Positions 62,056 to 64,000 of a DNA stretch of 64,000 bases are shown here, one piece after another. The translations under genes were made by a program, and so were the position numbers. The notes beneath the pieces are model-generated. The model made no database searches, was not told where the DNA came from, and worked only from the letters and a program-made list of their open reading frames with translations. The stretch spans positions 1 through 64,000 of the forward strand of contig NZ_JAMZDE010000005.1 in assembly GCF_024159085.1 (NCBI RefSeq), in the 5' to 3' direction. Position 1 is the stretch's first letter; each line of letters starts with the position of its first letter. The stretch comes from Idiomarina rhizosphaerae. Lineage in GTDB: Bacteria; Pseudomonadota; Gammaproteobacteria; Enterobacterales; Alteromonadaceae.

Positions 62056-62697
62056 ATGAAGAAGCATGTTATAGCAGTTATCACCGGCGACATTGTTGAC
62101 TCACGAAACTTAAGTTCAGCGCATTATGATGAGCTATTAAAACAGCTTAAGAACGAGCTGACGTCCTTTGAAGCAAGCGACAAGGCTACTTTCGACATCT
62201 ACCGGGGCGACTCTTTTCAAATCACGTTTTTTTGTCCCTGGGCGGCATTAAAAGCAGCCATCTTGATTCGCCTTAAGCTCAAATCTAATAATTATAAAAT
62301 CGACGTGCGTCAGAGTATCGCGATTGGTAACGTAAAAGATCTAAGAAAGGATGTTAAAACTTCTACTGGGCAAGCCTTTATCTTATCGGGTAAAAATCTT
62401 GATGAAATGAGGTCACATCGCCTCGTTTTTAGCTCGGAAAACAAACTGCTGAACCGCCATATTCCTATTGTTGTGAAGTTACTCGACACTCACCTTAGCT
62501 CTTTAACATCCATGCAATCTGAAGCGCTCTACTTTTATTTACTGGATGACTCACAAACACACGCCGAGCTGGCAAATAAGCTGAACAAAAGTCGCGCTAA
62601 TACAACAAAAATCCTTAATGGCAGTGAATATCTACTTGTTGTTGACTCAATTCACTATTTTGAGACATTGGTTCGTGAGGAGCTAAATCATGATTGA
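62056..62697 (+). CDS. SatD family protein
   Basis: A 213-residue cytoplasmic protein of the SatD family, named from a streptococcal secretion/acid-tolerance locus; its biochemical role is not known to me. N-terminal motif VIAVITGDIVDSRNLS, then YRGDSFQITF, recalling a nucleotide-cyclase-like fold. The C-terminus (about 160-200) looks like a helix-turn-helix (THAELANKLNKSRANTTKIL). Start at 62056 rather than an in-frame TTG 12 bp upstream, for spacing from GGA. Overlaps the DUF3307 gene by 8 bp. The HTH makes it a candidate binder of the repeats just upstream. Confidence 0.8.
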   Translation: MKKHVIAVITGDIVDSRNLSSAHYDELLKQLKNELTSFEASDKATFDIYRGDSFQITFFCPWAALKAAILIRLKLKSNNYKIDVRQSIAIGNVKDLRKDVKTSTGQAFILSGKNLDEMRSHRLVFSSENKLLNRHIPIVVKLLDTHLSSLTSMQSEALYFYLLDDSQTHAELANKLNKSRANTTKILNGSEYLLVVDSIHYFETLVREELNHD

Positions 62698-63442
62698 GCA
62701 TTTTGTCATACTGGCTCTGTTAATTTTGGCTCATGTTGTCGGCGACTTCTATTTGCAAACCAGTCGCAGCATAAAAAGTAAGTCCTCTAAAGGAGCTAAA
62801 ACCTCAGTACTGGCAAACATTAGGCACGCAGCGTCTCACACCGTTCTGGCTCTTATCGTTCTATTGTTTGCCTCAAGCTTTGAGCTCGCACTGATATGGG
62901 CAAGTTTAGTGATCGGCGGCACTCATTTCATGATTGACCTCATTAAATCACGCCTGTCTAAATGCAAAGGTTCGCTACTCTGTTTTACCGTCGATCAGTT
63001 GCTACACTTACTTGTCATTCTCAGTGTCTGGGCATACCTGTTCGGCTACTTTGCCTTTATCAATCTTGACACACTACGCGAAGCAACCACATTAGAATTT
63101 GTCGCAGTAGTACTGGCTTACCTACTAATTTTAAGGCCAACTTCTATTCTTATTCAGTTCGTACTCAGACCCTGGCGTTTATCAAATAATACCGACAACA
63201 ATAATCAAGACACAGACGAGCCGCTGGACAAAGCGGGTTCTTTAATTGGAATTTTAGAACGATTTATTATTTTGACACTTATTTTAATGAACCAATTTAC
63301 CGCTATTGGATTCGTTATTGCAGCAAAATCAATTCTGCGATTCAAAGAAGAGAGCAAGCACGAATATGTCTTGCTAGGAACCGTAACCAGCCTAGCCATT
63401 GTTTTGATCATAGGCTTAATCACCCAGTCATTATTGAATTAG
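62690..63442 (+). CDS. DUF3307 integral membrane protein
   Basis: A 250-residue protein with about six transmembrane helices and the DUF3307 N-terminus (ILAHVVGDFYLQTSRSIKSK), followed by GGTHFMIDLIKS and a VDQLLHLLVI helix. Conserved His and Asp within membrane segments (HVVGDF, DQLLH) could form a catalytic or metal site; this is inference. It overlaps satD by 8 bp, and satD-DUF3307 pairs recur in bacteria, so the two probably act together as cytoplasmic sensor/regulator and membrane partner. Confidence 0.85.
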   Translation: MIEHFVILALLILAHVVGDFYLQTSRSIKSKSSKGAKTSVLANIRHAASHTVLALIVLLFASSFELALIWASLVIGGTHFMIDLIKSRLSKCKGSLLCFTVDQLLHLLVILSVWAYLFGYFAFINLDTLREATTLEFVAVVLAYLLILRPTSILIQFVLRPWRLSNNTDNNNQDTDEPLDKAGSLIGILERFIILTLILMNQFTAIGFVIAAKSILRFKEESKHEYVLLGTVTSLAIVLIIGLITQSLLN

Positions 63443-63479
63443 CTGCTAGTATTAAATGGAAAATTCACCGAGGTGTTCC

Positions 63480-64000
63480 ATGAGCAATATTCTTAACAAT
63501 GCTGAACAAGGTTGTGACTCGCACGAACAACCGTCGTCTGCAATAGAAGTTATTATTGAACCTCGCGACAGCGACTTAGGCGGCTTTTATGTCCGCCGCG
63601 CATTACCTACTCGCCAAAAGCGTATGATCGGACCATGGATTTTCTTTGATGAAATGGGTCCAGCCGACTTCTAGCCAGGAGAAGGCGTCAATGTCGCACC
63701 CCACCCGCATATTGGGTTATCCACTGTCACTTACTTATTCGATGGCGAAATGCTGCATCGGGATTCAATTGGCAGTTATCAGGTAATTAAGCCCGGCGAT
63801 ATCAACCTGATGGTCGCAGGCAGGGGCGTTACACACTCAGAAAGAGAGCGCCCGGAAATTACCGCCCGTGAACACAGGCTGCATGGCTTGCAACTCTGGT
63901 TAGCTTTGCCTGAACAGTACGAACAGATAGAGCCCGCCTTTTATCATATTCCGTCAGCCGATATTCCGTCCGCTAATGTGAATGAGGTTTCGGTTCGCGT
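63480..64000 (+). pseudogene. Pirin-family gene interrupted by an amber codon, cut by the window end
   Basis: Begins with ATG at 63480 after GAGG. It reads as a normal pirin: GGFYVRRALPTRQKRMIGPW, FFDEMGPADF, then TAG at 63672-63674, then in the same frame PGEGVNVAPHPHIGLSTVTY and HRDSIGSYQVIKPGDINLM to the window end. The metal-binding His-x-His lies just after the stop. The frame is otherwise intact, so one base change (for example CAG to TAG) explains it. It may be a fresh pseudogene, amber readthrough, or a sequencing error. Confidence 0.85.

Overview
The window looks like a chromosome segment of a marine gammaproteobacterium of the Alteromonadales, most like Idiomarina. This is a judgement from remembered family content and gene order, not from a database search. 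Almost every gene is a single-copy core gene, and several blocks keep the order known from E. coli: (rrn)/trmA, epmA/efp/epmB/groEL/groES/cutA/dsbD, aroQ/accB/accC, prmA/dusB/fis, orn/rsgA/psd, hemE/nudC/rsd, fkpA/slyX, and prkB/yhfA-like/argD-like/pabA/trpS/rpe. No CRISPR array, prophage or intact insertion sequence is visible.

Layout. 1-9.7 kb: a strong rRNA-type promoter firing out of the left edge, trmA, a MerC-like membrane protein with a Zur-like site, the EF-P gene and its two modification enzymes, the chaperonin operon with a sigma-32 promoter, and cutA-dsbD. 9.8-18.2 kb: aroQ-accB-accC-prmA, dusB-fis, then purH, a lipoprotein methyltransferase and purD. 18.2-27 kb: an EAL-CBS-GGDEF protein behind a large SD-sequestering hairpin, a MaoP homologue, a DUF4382 lipoprotein, an atypical Nramp-like transporter, an acyl-CoA hydrolase-GNAT fusion paired with an HDAC-type deacetylase, and a dicarboxylate symporter. 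27-38.3 kb: two identical tRNA-Gly genes, orn, rsgA-psd-glycerophosphodiesterase, an RND efflux pair, hemE, nudC, rsd and an FkpA-like isomerase. 38.3-53.4 kb: slyX, prkB, rlmJ, arginine succinyltransferase genes, a YcgR-like PilZ protein, HDOD, pabA, a PAS-GGDEF-EAL protein, trpS and rpe. 53.4-59.4 kb: prlC, a DPP-IV-like lipoprotein peptidase and gorA.

From about 59.4 to 63.5 kb the character changes. Genes are small, poorly recognised and widely spaced, and the DNA looks more AT-rich by eye. This accessory stretch holds a cold-shock-domain/membrane fusion, a broken ORF, a small lipoprotein, an orphan protein, and a satD-DUF3307 pair preceded by three 18-bp operator-like repeats at an exact 28-bp period. 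The window ends in a pirin gene interrupted by an amber codon.

How the genes work together: translation and protein quality (EF-P modification, GroESL, RsgA, Orn, TrmA, RlmJ, TrpS), fatty-acid and purine synthesis, envelope redox (DsbD, Gor), and c-di-GMP signalling (two EAL proteins and one PilZ receptor). The best candidates for undescribed biology are the satD operator array, the hairpin over the EAL-CBS-GGDEF start, the cold-shock-domain membrane fusion, and the acetylation/deacetylation gene pair.
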